64,000 nt of DNA from Myxococcales bacterium (lineage in GTDB: Bacteria; Myxococcota_A; Polyangia; Palsa-1104): positions 124,001 to 188,000 of the forward strand of contig PNAM01000009.1 of assembly GCA_003170275.1 (NCBI GenBank), in the 5' to 3' direction. The translations under genes were made by a program, and so were the position numbers. Below the pieces are notes generated by a model that saw only the letters and a list, made by a program, of their open reading frames with translations, was not told where the DNA came from and did not search any database. How positions within the stretch are numbered: the first letter of the stretch is position 1; the number at the start of each line of letters is the position of its first letter. Below are positions 8,678-18,874 of the stretch, in pieces.

Positions 8678-10671
8678 CACTGCCCGCCTCCGCTCACGAC
8701 CACGCCGACCATCACCGCGAGGATCAAGAGGCCCAGCCCGAAGGCCAGCCGCGGCTCCTCCGACAAGCGCAGGATCACGCGCGAGACCAGCTCCTCGCCT
8801 TCGCCGAGCACCTCGAAGATGCGCCGCTCGACCGCGTCGACGGTGTGCGTGTTGAGGTGCGCGTCGCCCTCGGGGAACGGCGTCTCCGGCAGCTTCTCGC
8901 GGCGCAGGCGCACCAGGATCGATTGAAAGATCCCCGCGAGCTGCGACGAGAACGAGGTGCCGGTGTACTGCATGCGCGGGTTCGGCGCCGGGTAGCCGCA
9001 GCCCCAGGTGACCTGTCGTTTGGCCGGCACGCGCGGTCGCAACAGCCAGCGAACGATCAAGAGGCCGCCCAGGACCGCGAGAAAGACCCACGAGACGGAG
9101 AAGATCGGCGCGAGCACGGAGGACGCGTCGTTGATCGCGTCGACGGAGGTGGCCGGCTGGAGGTCGAGGAACAGGCGAGCGGGCATTCGCGCGAGGCGCA
9201 GCGGAATGGCCGGGAACAGCCCGAACACCACGATGCCGAGCGCGTGGACCCACATGCTCGCGCGCATCGAGAGCGGCGCATCGCCATCGGCGTGCACGTG
9301 CGGATCGCGCGGCTTGCCGAGGAACGTCAGCCCGAACGAGCGCACCATCGCCAGCACGGAGACGCCGCCGACGAACGCCAACAGCGCCGCCGCGCAGATC
9401 AACAGCCCCTGCTCCACCCCGCCCGGCACCGCGTGGTGGAGCAGGCCGGAGTAGATCAGGAACTCGCTGACGAAGCCGTTCAGCGGGGGCAGCGCGGAGA
9501 TGGCCACGCCGCCCAACAGAAAGAATCCGGCGGTCCACGGCATGCTGCGCGCCAGCCCGCCCAGCCGCTCGAGATCGACCACGTGCGTCGCGCGGTAGAC
9601 CGCACCGGCGGCGTAGAACAAGAGGCACTTGAACAGCGCGTGGTTGAGGATGTGCAAGAGGCCGCCGGTGAAGCCGAGCGCGACCAGCACCGGCTGATGC
9701 CAGCACAAGCCCAGGTAGCCCACGCCGAAACCGATTCCCGCGATGCCGACGTTTTCCGTCGAGGAATAGCCGAGCAGCCGCTTGAGATCGCGCTGCGAGG
9801 TGGTGTACAGGACGCCCATCAGCGCCGAGAGCGCGGAGAACGAGATCAGGTACCAGCCCATCCACGCCTCGGGCTCGCCCATCATCAGCGTGAAGCGCAA
9901 CAGCCCGAACAGGCCGGCCTTGTGAATGACGCCCGACATGAGCGCGGAGACGTGCGCGGGTGCGGCCGAGTGCGCGCGCGGCAGCCAGGTGTGGAACGGG
10001 AAGAACGCGGACTTGAGCCCGAACGAAGTGACCAGCAAGACGAACGTGACGTTGCGCAGCTGGCTCGGCGCCTTGAGGAACGTGGCGAACGAGTCGAAGT
10101 CCATCGAGCCGGTCTGGCTGTGCATCATCATGAACGCCGCGACCAGGAAAAAGAAACCGACGTGGGTCGAGACCAGATAGTTGAAGCCGGCGAAGCGGAT
10201 CTTCTGGTTGCGATGCTCCCAGATCACCAGCAGCCACGCGGCGACGGCGGCGATCTCCCAGCCGAGGAGAAAGACCACCGCGTTCTCCAGCGTGTAGATC
10301 ATCACGAAGGACAGCGCGGTGAGGTTGAGGAGCGCGAACTGCACGCCCGCGTTGCGGGTCGCGAAAGACGGCCGCAGGTATCCGATCGAATAGATCGTTC
10401 CGAGGAGCGTCATCGGCAGGGACCAGGAGAGGAAGAAGGCGCCCAGCGGATCGAGGTGGACCGTGATCGTCTCGATCGGGTACGACCAGGAGGCGACGTC
10501 GCGAATGCTCGCGCCGTTGGTCAACGACGGGATCACCGCGGCCAGCACCAGCGCGGTGGCGACCGCCTGGGACAGCACGCTGGCGGCGGCGCGGTAGGAG
10601 TTGTTCGGCAGCGCCAGCGCGAGGATCGTGCCGATGAGTAGGACGATCGATGCGAGCGCGAGGGCGGTCAT
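8677..10671 (-). CDS. hyfB: HyfB-like (NuoL-type) proton-translocating subunit
   Basis: 664 aa multi-TM; KSAFFPFHTWLPRAHSAAPAHVSALMSGVIHKAG, SQRDLKRLLGYSSTENVGIAGIG. Confidence 0.85.
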   Translation of the reverse strand: MTALALASIVLLIGTILALALPNNSYRAAASVLSQAVATALVLAAVIPSLTNGASIRDVASWSYPIETITVHLDPLGAFFLSWSLPMTLLGTIYSIGYLRPSFATRNAGVQFALLNLTALSFVMIYTLENAVVFLLGWEIAAVAAWLLVIWEHRNQKIRFAGFNYLVSTHVGFFFLVAAFMMMHSQTGSMDFDSFATFLKAPSQLRNVTFVLLVTSFGLKSAFFPFHTWLPRAHSAAPAHVSALMSGVIHKAGLFGLLRFTLMMGEPEAWMGWYLISFSALSALMGVLYTTSQRDLKRLLGYSSTENVGIAGIGFGVGYLGLCWHQPVLVALGFTGGLLHILNHALFKCLLFYAAGAVYRATHVVDLERLGGLARSMPWTAGFFLLGGVAISALPPLNGFVSEFLIYSGLLHHAVPGGVEQGLLICAAALLAFVGGVSVLAMVRSFGLTFLGKPRDPHVHADGDAPLSMRASMWVHALGIVVFGLFPAIPLRLARMPARLFLDLQPATSVDAINDASSVLAPIFSVSWVFLAVLGGLLIVRWLLRPRVPAKRQVTWGCGYPAPNPRMQYTGTSFSSQLAGIFQSILVRLRREKLPETPFPEGDAHLNTHTVDAVERRIFEVLGEGEELVSRVILRLSEEPRLAFGLGLLILAVMVGVVVSGGGQ

Positions 10672-10755
10672 GATGCGCGCTTCACATCCTACGCGCTCGG
10701 TCGCGAAGCGCGGCGCTTTTGATCGTGTATGATGCGCAACTCTGGAGGTGTGCCC

Positions 10756-11055
10756 ATGCGAATGATGATGAAGGTCAGCATCCCGGCGGAGGGTGGAAAC
10801 AAGGCGATCAAGGACGGAACGCTACCGAAGACGATGGCGGGCTTCATGGAGCAGCACAAGCCGGAGGCTGCGTACTTCACCTCGACCGGCGGCGATCGGA
10901 CTGCCTACTTCGTGTTCGATCTGAAGGACGCGGCGTCGATTCCGTCGGTCGCGGAGCCGTTCTTCAACGGCCTCAACGCCAAGATCGAGATCTCTCCGGT
11001 GATGAACGCCGAGGATCTGAAGGTGGGTCTCGATCGGGTCGCCAAGAGCCACTGA
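10756..11055 (+). CDS. Small conserved hypothetical protein (DUF3303-like?)
   Basis: GGAGG 9 nt upstream of ATG; MRMMMKVSIPAEGGNKAIKDGTLPKTMAGFMEQHKPEAAYF. Confidence 0.6.
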   Translation: MRMMMKVSIPAEGGNKAIKDGTLPKTMAGFMEQHKPEAAYFTSTGGDRTAYFVFDLKDAASIPSVAEPFFNGLNAKIEISPVMNAEDLKVGLDRVAKSH

Positions 11056-11056
11056 G

Positions 11057-11335
11057 CTACGCGTCGGAGATGCGGCGACTCGCCTGCTCCGCCAGCTGCT
11101 GGAGGCCGAGCTCGTAGGACTGCCGCACGGCCGCGAGGATCTCCTCGATCGCGGCGCCGGTGCGCGCTGCTCCCTGCCCGAGCGCGAGGGCCAGCGCACC
11201 CAGGCCGACGGACGGGTTGCCCTGGCTGGCGACGATGGTGGTGCCGATGATGACATGCGAGACCGCCTCGACCTGCCGTGTGACAGTCGCCGTGGGCGGC
11301 TCCTGGGTCCGATCTTCGAAGTCAATCCGCGTCAT
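11057..11335 (-). CDS. Hypothetical protein
   Basis: 92 aa C-terminal part of a long minus ORF starting MTRIDFEDRTQEPP; convergent with 10756-11055. Confidence 0.45.
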   Translation of the reverse strand: MTRIDFEDRTQEPPTATVTRQVEAVSHVIIGTTIVASQGNPSVGLGALALALGQGAARTGAAIEEILAAVRQSYELGLQQLAEQASRRISDA

Positions 11336-11424
11336 AGTGAAGAACCTGCTCACGAACCGGTCGCCCCGCAAGCGGTATACTCGACGCTGGTGCTGTTTCT
11401 CGCGCTCCCGCTCTGAGACCGGGG

Positions 11425-12429
11425 CTACCCGGCGCGCTCCACGCGACCGTCGGGATGGCGCGCGAAGCGGCCTTCGCCTCGCTCGTGCACCGGACCGTCG
11501 CTCGGCCACGGCCAGCCGCCGAAGCGGGTGCGTCGAAAATCCGCGAACGCCTGCTGCACCTCGGCGGGCGAATTCATGACGAACGGCCCGTGCTGCGCGA
11601 CCGGCTCGCCGATCGGCCGGCCCTGCAACAGCAAGAGCTCGGCGGAATCCGGACCATTCGTGAGGGTCGTCTCCGCGTCGGCGCGCAGCTCGACCGCCGA
11701 GGACGCCGGGATCGCGCGATCGCCGGCGCGCAGCGCGCTGCCGCGGAAGAAATACAAGACCCGGTTCGATCCCGCCCGCGCGCGCGGCAGCGTCCACTGC
11801 GCGCCCGGCGCCAGCTCGACGGTCCAGATGGCCACGTCCGAGTCGGGCGCGGCGGCCCACGATTTCGGCGGCGGCGGCGCGGCCCGCACCTCGCCGAGCT
11901 TGCCGGCGACCACGGTGACCCGCGCGCCGGCGCTCTGGAACACCGGCACCGCGTCGCGCCAGAGCATCGAGAAGTGCGGCTCGACCAGCTTGTTGGCGCG
12001 CGGCAGGTTGACCCAGATCTGGAACAGCTCGAGCGGGTTCGGCGCATCGCGATGGATCAGCGGGAACATCTCCGAATGGACGATGCCCTTGCCGGCGGTC
12101 AGCCACTGCACGTCGCCGCCGCCGAAGCGCGCGACCGCGCCCAACGAATCGGCGTGATCGATGAGGCCGCGCTTGACGATGGTCACGGTCTCGAAGCCGC
12201 GGTGCGGGTGCTGGGGAAAGCCGGGCACCACGTCGCCGTGATACATGCGCCAGCCGTCCTTGCCCTCGAAGTCCTGGCCGAGGTGGCGGCCCTCGAGCGA
12301 CGCCGCCGGCGCCAGGCGCTCGTCGCCGGCCGGATAGGCGTCGGTGTGATGGACGCAGATCAGGAAGGGATCGGGCGTCTGCCACGGAAATCCCAACGGC
12401 TTCACGCTCAGCACCGCATCGTCGCTCAT
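11425..12429 (-). CDS. Pirin family protein
   Basis: PQHPHRGFETVTIVKRG, HADSLG, VQWLTAGKGIVHSEMFP. Confidence 0.85.
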   Translation of the reverse strand: MSDDAVLSVKPLGFPWQTPDPFLICVHHTDAYPAGDERLAPAASLEGRHLGQDFEGKDGWRMYHGDVVPGFPQHPHRGFETVTIVKRGLIDHADSLGAVARFGGGDVQWLTAGKGIVHSEMFPLIHRDAPNPLELFQIWVNLPRANKLVEPHFSMLWRDAVPVFQSAGARVTVVAGKLGEVRAAPPPPKSWAAAPDSDVAIWTVELAPGAQWTLPRARAGSNRVLYFFRGSALRAGDRAIPASSAVELRADAETTLTNGPDSAELLLLQGRPIGEPVAQHGPFVMNSPAEVQQAFADFRRTRFGGWPWPSDGPVHERGEGRFARHPDGRVERAG

Positions 12430-12460
12430 GGAAGCTCCCAAGTTGTAGTACAAGGTAAAC

Positions 12461-13300
12461 ATGATCTCGCCCGCGCGCCTGCTCGGCAAGACCGGCGCCT
12501 CCGTATTGCCCGTGTCGCTCGGGGGCGAAGGCGTGCTGCGCACCACCGGCCGCGCGCGCGATGCCGTGCCGGTGATCCTCGAAGCGCTGCGCCTCGGGGT
12601 GCGCTGCTGCGACACCGCGCCGGCCTACCAGGAGAGCCAGGACTACTACGGCGAGGCCTTTCGCCAGGCCGGCGCGGGCGCGCGTGATCAGGTGTTCCTG
12701 GCGTCGAAGTGCCACGTGCGCGGACGCGACCGCGCGCTGCGCCTGCTCGACGATTCGCTGCGACGGCTGGGCACCGATCGCCTCGATCTGTGGCAGATGC
12801 ACGATCTGCGCGAGCGCGGCGAGCTCGACGAGATCTTCGGCCCGGGCGGCGCGATCGAGGCGGCCGAGGCGGCGCGCGCCGACGGTCGCGTGCGCTTCAT
12901 CGGGCTGACCGGGCATCACGATCCGGAGATCCTGCTCGAGGCGATGCGCCGCTACCCGTTCGACAGCGTCTTGTGCGCGGTGAACCCGGCCGATCCGGCG
13001 CGCCTGCCGTTCATGACCACCGTGGTGGCCGACGCGCGTCGCCGCGGCATGGGCGTGGTCGGCATGAAGGTGCTCGCGGCCGGCCGCCTGGTCGCCGAGC
13101 GCACCGCGGGCGCGCCCGAGCTGATCCGTTACGCGGCGAGCCACACCGACACGGTGATCATCGGTTGCTCGAGCGTCGAAGAGGTGCGCGCGAACCTGGC
13201 GATGAACCAATCGTTCGAGCCGATGCCGCCCACCGAGCAACGGGCGCTCGAGACGCGCATCGCACCGCACGCGGACCGCTACGACACCTTCAAGCGCTGA
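12461..13300 (+). CDS. Aldo/keto reductase family protein
   Basis: LPVSLGGEGVLRT...DSLRRLGTDRLDLWQMHDLRE...RFIGLTGHHDPEI. Confidence 0.8.
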   Translation: MISPARLLGKTGASVLPVSLGGEGVLRTTGRARDAVPVILEALRLGVRCCDTAPAYQESQDYYGEAFRQAGAGARDQVFLASKCHVRGRDRALRLLDDSLRRLGTDRLDLWQMHDLRERGELDEIFGPGGAIEAAEAARADGRVRFIGLTGHHDPEILLEAMRRYPFDSVLCAVNPADPARLPFMTTVVADARRRGMGVVGMKVLAAGRLVAERTAGAPELIRYAASHTDTVIIGCSSVEEVRANLAMNQSFEPMPPTEQRALETRIAPHADRYDTFKR

Positions 13301-14352
13301 TGCCGATGTGGGTTTGGGCGTTGCTGGTCGGGGTCGTGGCGGGTTGCGCGGAAGCGCGGCTGGCGGCGCCGATGGGGGTGCCGGTCGAGGTCGAGCCGGC
13401 GCTGCAGCGCGCGCGCGCCAACGGGATCGAGCTGGCGTGGGAGAGCTTTGGCGACCAGCACGCGCCGGCGGTGCTGCTGATCATGGGCCTGGGCATGCAG
13501 ATGATCGGCTGGGACGAGCAGTTTTGCACCCAGCTCGCGGCGCGCGGCTTTCGCGTGATCCGCTTCGACAACCGCGACGCGGGCCTGTCGACGAGCTTCG
13601 ATCAGGCGGGCGATCCCAACCCGCTGAAGGTGTGGGACGACCTGCGGCGCAAGAGACCGGCCACCGCCGCCTATCACGTCGCGGACCTGGCCGACGACGC
13701 GATCGGGCTGCTCGACGCGCTCGGCATTCGCTCGGCGCACGTGGTCGGCGTGTCGATGGGCGGGATGATCGCGCAGGAGATGGCCATCCGTCACCCCGAG
13801 CGCGTACGCACGCTCACGTCGATCATGTCGAGCACCGGCGATCCGGACGTGCAGGGCCCCACGTTCGAGGTGCTCAGCGCCCTGCTCGCGCCCTTTCCGC
13901 CCGACCGCGCGGGCTTCATCGAGCGCTCGGTTCAGCTCGCGCGCACCATCGGCAGCCGCGGCTTTCCGTTCGAGGAGGCGCGCATCCGCCGGTTGGCGGG
14001 CCGCTCCTTTGAGCGCGCGTATCATCCGAGCGGCACGCGCCGCCAGTTGGTCGCCATCTGGGCGTCGGGCAATCGCAAACCGGCGCTGGCCGGCGTGCAC
14101 GTCCCGACGCTGGTCCTGCACGGCGCGGCAGATCCGCTCATTCCCGTCGAGAACGGCCGCGACACCGCGCAGGCGATCCCCGGCGCGCGCCTTCAGATCA
14201 TCGCGGGCATGGGCCACGATCTGCCGCGCCCGGTCTGGCCGCAGCTGATCGACGCGATCGCAGCCCTCGCGCTCAGCGAGGCAGGCTTGCCTGGCATTGG
14301 CGCGCCAGCAGGAACAACGTCACCGCCAGCGCGAGCCCGGCCAGCGCAGTGA
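13300..14352 (+). CDS. Alpha/beta hydrolase, lipoprotein-like N-terminus
   Basis: RVIRFDNRDAGLST, VVGVSMGGMIAQEMA (GxSxG), VPTLVLHGAADPLIP. Confidence 0.85.
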   Translation: MPMWVWALLVGVVAGCAEARLAAPMGVPVEVEPALQRARANGIELAWESFGDQHAPAVLLIMGLGMQMIGWDEQFCTQLAARGFRVIRFDNRDAGLSTSFDQAGDPNPLKVWDDLRRKRPATAAYHVADLADDAIGLLDALGIRSAHVVGVSMGGMIAQEMAIRHPERVRTLTSIMSSTGDPDVQGPTFEVLSALLAPFPPDRAGFIERSVQLARTIGSRGFPFEEARIRRLAGRSFERAYHPSGTRRQLVAIWASGNRKPALAGVHVPTLVLHGAADPLIPVENGRDTAQAIPGARLQIIAGMGHDLPRPVWPQLIDAIAALALSEAGLPGIGAPAGTTSPPARARPAQ

Positions 14353-14896
14353 GCGGCACCCCCCTCGAGACGTTGACGAACCGCTCGAGGACGGTGGTCG
14401 CGCCCATCACCCCGGCCGAGACATACACGCCCACCGCCAACGTCGGGTGCGCGTCGCCGCCACTCTCCGTCTGAATGCGCACCAGCACGTAGGCGATCGC
14501 GGCGAACGCGCCCGCGTCGACCAGCACCACCAGCCCCGAGAGCAGCCCCGACAGCTCCCACTCGACGTGCACCATGAACAGCCCGGTTCGCAGCGCCCAG
14601 AACAGCGGCCGCAGCAGCGTCGCGAGCCCGCCGAAGATCGCCAGCTCGCGCACCTTCCAGCGGTCCGGGCCGTCGGCGACCTTCAAGAGCCCGCCGATCA
14701 GCACCGCCTCGGCCACCAAGCGCGCGATCAGCGGGAGCCAGCCGCGCGCGGCGAACGGGAGCGCCGGCACGTAGGGCCCGACCAGCCCGATCGCGTACGC
14801 TCCGGCCAGCCAGCCGAGGCCGGTGATCACCTGCTTGAGCCCCAGCCTGGCGATCCCGACCTGGTTGGCTTCGATGTTCTGCGCGGGATCGGCCAT
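14273..14896 (-). CDS. Putative integral membrane protein
   Basis: MADPAQNIEANQVGIARLGLKQVITGLGWLAGAYAIGLVG..., several hydrophobic segments. Confidence 0.55.
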   Translation of the reverse strand: MADPAQNIEANQVGIARLGLKQVITGLGWLAGAYAIGLVGPYVPALPFAARGWLPLIARLVAEAVLIGGLLKVADGPDRWKVRELAIFGGLATLLRPLFWALRTGLFMVHVEWELSGLLSGLVVLVDAGAFAAIAYVLVRIQTESGGDAHPTLAVGVYVSAGVMGATTVLERFVNVSRGVPLTALAGLALAVTLFLLARQCQASLPR

Positions 14897-14990
14897 GCAC
14901 CAACGGTACCCTTGGCGACGGCCCGGCGGCAAGCCAGGACGCCACGAAGATTGCTCGCTCAATGCGGGCGGTGTTAGGCTCGCTGTGGCC

Positions 14991-16442
14991 ATGCGCTTCG
15001 TTCTTGTCTTCTCCTTAGTGAGCCTGATGGGGTGTATTCGCTCGGCGGACGTGATCTGCACCTTCGTCGGGGATCCGGTATGCGACCCCAACGCAGTGTG
15101 CGATCCGAACCTGCTCGTCTGCGTCGAGCCACCACAAGACGCTGGTGTCGATGCGCGCGTCGACGGCCCCGTCGACGGCATGGTGGGAGAAGGCGGCTCT
15201 TGCATGGCGAGCGTCGAGTGCGCGCCGACCGCGCCGATCTGCGGGATGGGCGCGTGTCGCCCGTGCACGGCAGGCGACGAAGCCGAGTGTGCCAAGCGTA
15301 GCCTGATGACGCCGATCTGCGACACCGGAACGCACGAGTGCAGCGGCTGCCGCAAGGGGCAAGCCGCCGATTGCCCTGATCCGGCCATGCCTACTTGCGA
15401 CGCGAACGGCGCCTGTCGCAAGTGCGTGCTCCACACCGACTGCACCTCGATGGTCTGCAACAGCGACGGCACCTGCGAATCGACCTCCAACATTCTCTAC
15501 GTCGACAACAAGAACGGCACCTGCACGGGGCTCAACCAGGGCTCGATGGCCGATCCGATTTGCGACATCAACGCGGCCGTCACGATGATCGCCGGCGCCA
15601 AGACGATCATCCGCGTGCTTCCGAGCACCGCGGCCTACGGACCGGTCGCGATCAACAACATCTCGGTGACCATCATCGGCGCGGGCATCAAGGGCGCAGG
15701 CGGCACTGCGATCGCCGGCGGCACCAACGCAGGCGTCAACATCACCGGCACACCCACCGTCGTCCTCGATGGGCTCGACATCAAGAGCTCGACCACCGAC
15801 GGCGTCACCTGCTCCGGCGGAGCGACCCCGGCCACCCTGATGATCGTCCGCTCGTTCATCCACAATGTCGGCGGCATCGGCGCAAACATCGTCAACAAGT
15901 GCAATGTGACCCTCAACCGCGACGAGATCGGGCCTGGAAACACGGGCGGCGGTGTCTCGGTCAGCGCCGGCACCTACACCATCACCAACTGCTTCATCAC
16001 CGGGAACGGCACTGGGGGAGCCGGCGTGACGCTGGCGAGCTCGGCCACCGGAATGTTCGTGCACAACACGGTCACCGCGAACTCGACCACGGTTGGGTTG
16101 GCGGGGATCGACTGCGGGTCGATGGCCACCAAAGCGATCGAGAACTCGATCGTCTGGAACAATACGAAGGATCCGCTCGCCCTTCCTTCTAGCCAGGTGG
16201 GCACGAAGTGCGTCCTCACGTTCGTGGACATCAATGAGTCGAACGCCGGGCTCGGCAACTCCATGACGCAGCCCACCTTCGTGGACTCCCCCAACAACAA
16301 CTATCGGCTGGTCAAGGGCGACACCAACAATGGTGCGTGCTGCGTCGATCGCATCGACACGTCGAGTGTGCTCGACGACATCGACGGCACGCTGCGGCCG
16401 GTGAACCTGAAGTGGGACATCGGCGCGCACGAAGTGAAGTAG
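14991..16442 (+). CDS. Cys-rich lipoprotein with right-handed beta-helix-like region
   Basis: Lipobox LVSLMGC; many Cys; repetitive ITNCFITGNGTGGAGVTL...VHNTVTANSTTVGLAGIDCG. Confidence 0.65.
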   Translation: MRFVLVFSLVSLMGCIRSADVICTFVGDPVCDPNAVCDPNLLVCVEPPQDAGVDARVDGPVDGMVGEGGSCMASVECAPTAPICGMGACRPCTAGDEAECAKRSLMTPICDTGTHECSGCRKGQAADCPDPAMPTCDANGACRKCVLHTDCTSMVCNSDGTCESTSNILYVDNKNGTCTGLNQGSMADPICDINAAVTMIAGAKTIIRVLPSTAAYGPVAINNISVTIIGAGIKGAGGTAIAGGTNAGVNITGTPTVVLDGLDIKSSTTDGVTCSGGATPATLMIVRSFIHNVGGIGANIVNKCNVTLNRDEIGPGNTGGGVSVSAGTYTITNCFITGNGTGGAGVTLASSATGMFVHNTVTANSTTVGLAGIDCGSMATKAIENSIVWNNTKDPLALPSSQVGTKCVLTFVDINESNAGLGNSMTQPTFVDSPNNNYRLVKGDTNNGACCVDRIDTSSVLDDIDGTLRPVNLKWDIGAHEVK

Positions 16443-16512
16443 CCGCAAGGATGTGGCGCGCCGTGCTGGTGCCGGTCGACATCGAGCGGCGTCTGCGTTA
16501 GCGTCGCCTCCA

Positions 16513-18360
16513 GTGCACATCATTCTATTGAGGTTGGGCCTGTTTTTCGGCCTGGTATGCGCGGGCTGTGCGGATCGCCCGTTATTCTTCCCCGGCGGTC
16601 CCAACGGCGGCGGCAACGGCAACAATGGCAACGGTGGAAATGGCGGCGACGGCGGCCTGAAGCCGGGCGATCCGGGGTACGACCCGAACAACCCCAACGG
16701 CAATGGGCCGCCGAAGTCGCCGCGCTTGATCGGCCCGCTCTCGACGGCGACGGTGACCTCGCAACAGCCGCGGCTGCGCTGGGACATGACCGGCGTCGCG
16801 GGCGCCGCCGAGGTGGATCTGTGCGCCGATCGCGCGTGCCAGACGGCGCGCGGACACGCCACCGTCGACGGCAGCGGCGCGGCGGCGACGCCCGATGCTG
16901 CGCTGCCGCCCGGCCCGCTGTTCTGGCGGGTTCGCGCGGGCGCGCAAGTCAGCGCCACGTGGGAATTCTTCGTCGGACATCGCAGCGCGCCGGCCGACAC
17001 CAGCTACGGCGCCACCCTCGACCTCGACGGAGACGGCGTGCCCGACGTGGCCACCAGCGCCGCCAGCGGAGACGTGGCGGTCTACCTGGGCGGGGTCGCC
17101 GGGCTCGCCCGCGCGCCGCTGGTGCTCGCCAACCCCGACGGCAAGAAGTCCGGCTTCGGGTTCGTGCTGGCCGCGGCCGGCGATCTCAACGGCGACGGCT
17201 ACGGCGATCTGGCGATCGGCGAATGCGGCGGCGCCGGTGGCGTGCGCGTGTACTTCGGCGGGCCGGCCGGGCCGCCCACCGCTTCGTCGCAGGCGCTGGT
17301 CTCGCCCGACGGGATGAGCGGCTTCGGCTGCCGCGTGACCGGCGCCGGCGATCTCGACGGTGACGGCTACGCCGATCTGGCGGTGGCGCGCGTCGGCGGC
17401 GACGTCACCGGCGGCCTGTACATCTACAAGGGCGGTCCGCAGGGCGTGCCGGCCACCACCACGCGCATCGACTCGCCGGTGCAAAAGCCGTCGCGGCTCG
17501 GCTACTCGCTGGCTGGCGTGGGCGATCTCGACGGCGACGGCTTCGCCGATCTGGCCGCCACCGAGATCGACTACAGCGATCTCACCGGCCAGGTCCACCT
17601 CTACCGCGGCGGCCCCGACGGGATCTCGAACCAGCGCGTGGTCACCATCAAGAGCCCCGACCCGATCGGCGTGCAGTACGGCAGCTCGGTAGCGTGCGCC
17701 GGCGACGTCGACGGCGACGGCTATCCCGACTTCGTGATCGGCGCGCCGGCGGTGCCCACCGTCAAGTTCCCGCCCAAGGTGCATTTGTACCTCGGCGGCG
17801 CGGGCGGCCCGAGCGCGAGCGCCACGCCCATCGATCTACCCACCGACGGCGCCAACGGCTTCGGCACCGAGGTCGAAGGCGCCGGCGATCTCGACGGCGA
17901 CGGTTACAGCGACGTGGTGGTGACCTCGCAGACCGGCCTGGTGGTGTTTCGCGGCGCCGCGGGCGGAATCGCGCCCGCCGGCACCAGCGTCGACGCCGCC
18001 GGCCAGGGATCGAACCCGCGTCACCTCGCGAGCGCCGGCGATCTCGACGGGGACGGCACCGCCGACGTGCTGATCGAGGACGGCGCGGGCGTCGAGGCGC
18101 TGCTCGGCGCAGCCGGCGGGCTCGCGCGGTCGCGCCCGGGCGCCGTGATCGTCGTTGCACCGCCGGCCGGCGCCTCCGGCTTCGGCGGCGCGGTGGTACG
18201 CAAGACCAGACTTCACCAACCAACGGAGGATGCCCATGAAAGGTACGCTCGCGCTCGCGGTCGCACTACTCGGCAGCACGGTGGCGCACGCCAAGCCCAC
18301 CGATTCATCGGTCGCGCCAGCGACGGCGACGGCGACCGCGCCCGCCGTCTTCAAGGCTAA
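16513..18360 (+). CDS. FG-GAP/VCBS repeat lipoprotein
   Basis: Lipobox FGLVCAGC; repeated GDLDGDGYADL/GDLNGDGYGDL units; C-terminal tail overlaps next gene. Confidence 0.75.
   Translation: MHIILLRLGLFFGLVCAGCADRPLFFPGGPNGGGNGNNGNGGNGGDGGLKPGDPGYDPNNPNGNGPPKSPRLIGPLSTATVTSQQPRLRWDMTGVAGAAEVDLCADRACQTARGHATVDGSGAAATPDAALPPGPLFWRVRAGAQVSATWEFFVGHRSAPADTSYGATLDLDGDGVPDVATSAASGDVAVYLGGVAGLARAPLVLANPDGKKSGFGFVLAAAGDLNGDGYGDLAIGECGGAGGVRVYFGGPAGPPTASSQALVSPDGMSGFGCRVTGAGDLDGDGYADLAVARVGGDVTGGLYIYKGGPQGVPATTTRIDSPVQKPSRLGYSLAGVGDLDGDGFADLAATEIDYSDLTGQVHLYRGGPDGISNQRVVTIKSPDPIGVQYGSSVACAGDVDGDGYPDFVIGAPAVPTVKFPPKVHLYLGGAGGPSASATPIDLPTDGANGFGTEVEGAGDLDGDGYSDVVVTSQTGLVVFRGAAGGIAPAGTSVDAAGQGSNPRHLASAGDLDGDGTADVLIEDGAGVEALLGAAGGLARSRPGAVIVVAPPAGASGFGGAVVRKTRLHQPTEDAHERYARARGRTTRQHGGARQAHRFIGRASDGDGDRARRLQG
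17180..18060 (+). repeat. Degenerate intragenic repeat encoding GDL(D/N)GDGxxDL Ca-binding units, about 7 copies
   Basis: Recurring ggcgatctcgacggcgacggc-like segments near 17180, 17350, 17520, 17700, 17885, 18040. Confidence 0.75.
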
Positions 18361-18874
18361 GTTCAACACCACCAAGGGCGACTTCGTGATCGAGGTGCAT
18401 CGCGACTGGGCGCCCGCCGGCGCCGATCGGTTCTACAACCTGGTCAAGAGCGGCTACTTCACCGACGTCGCGTTCTTCCGCGTGATCAAGGGCTTCATGG
18501 TGCAGTTCGGCATCCACGGCACGCCGGCGATGAACACCACCTGGCGCGACGCGAAGATCCCCGACGATCCGAGCGGCAAGCAGTCCAACACCAAGGGCAT
18601 GCTCACCTTCGCGACCTCGGGGCCGAACTCGCGCACGGTGCAGCTGTTCATCAACTACGGCGACAACCGCAACCTCGACAGCATGGGCTTTTCGCCCATC
18701 GGCAAGGTCTCGCAGGGCATGGACGTGGTCGAGTCGATCGAGGGCCAGTACGGCGAAGGCGCGCCAGCGGGCCGCGGCCCCAACCAGGGACGCGTTCAGG
18801 CCGAGGGCAACGCCTACCTCAAGGCATCGTTCCCCAAGCTCGACTACATCAAGGGCGCGACGGTCGCTCCGTAG
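18236..18874 (+). CDS. Cyclophilin-type peptidyl-prolyl cis-trans isomerase, exported
   Basis: Signal peptide; TTKGDFVIEVHRDWAPAGADRFYNLVKSGYFTDVAFFRVIKGFMVQFG. Confidence 0.9.
   Translation: MKGTLALAVALLGSTVAHAKPTDSSVAPATATATAPAVFKAKFNTTKGDFVIEVHRDWAPAGADRFYNLVKSGYFTDVAFFRVIKGFMVQFGIHGTPAMNTTWRDAKIPDDPSGKQSNTKGMLTFATSGPNSRTVQLFINYGDNRNLDSMGFSPIGKVSQGMDVVESIEGQYGEGAPAGRGPNQGRVQAEGNAYLKASFPKLDYIKGATVAP

Noticed and set aside
7559-10641. Long plus-strand ORFs (455 and 598 aa) opposite the hyf operon
   Set aside because: Antisense frames of GC-rich genes; low-complexity Arg/Gln/His-rich translations with no domain, whereas the minus strand encodes clear Hyf subunits
4301-10671. Functional [NiFe] hydrogenase or respiratory complex I
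   Set aside because: NiFe Cys ligands missing and no full nuo set; better as Hyf/Ehr-like complex
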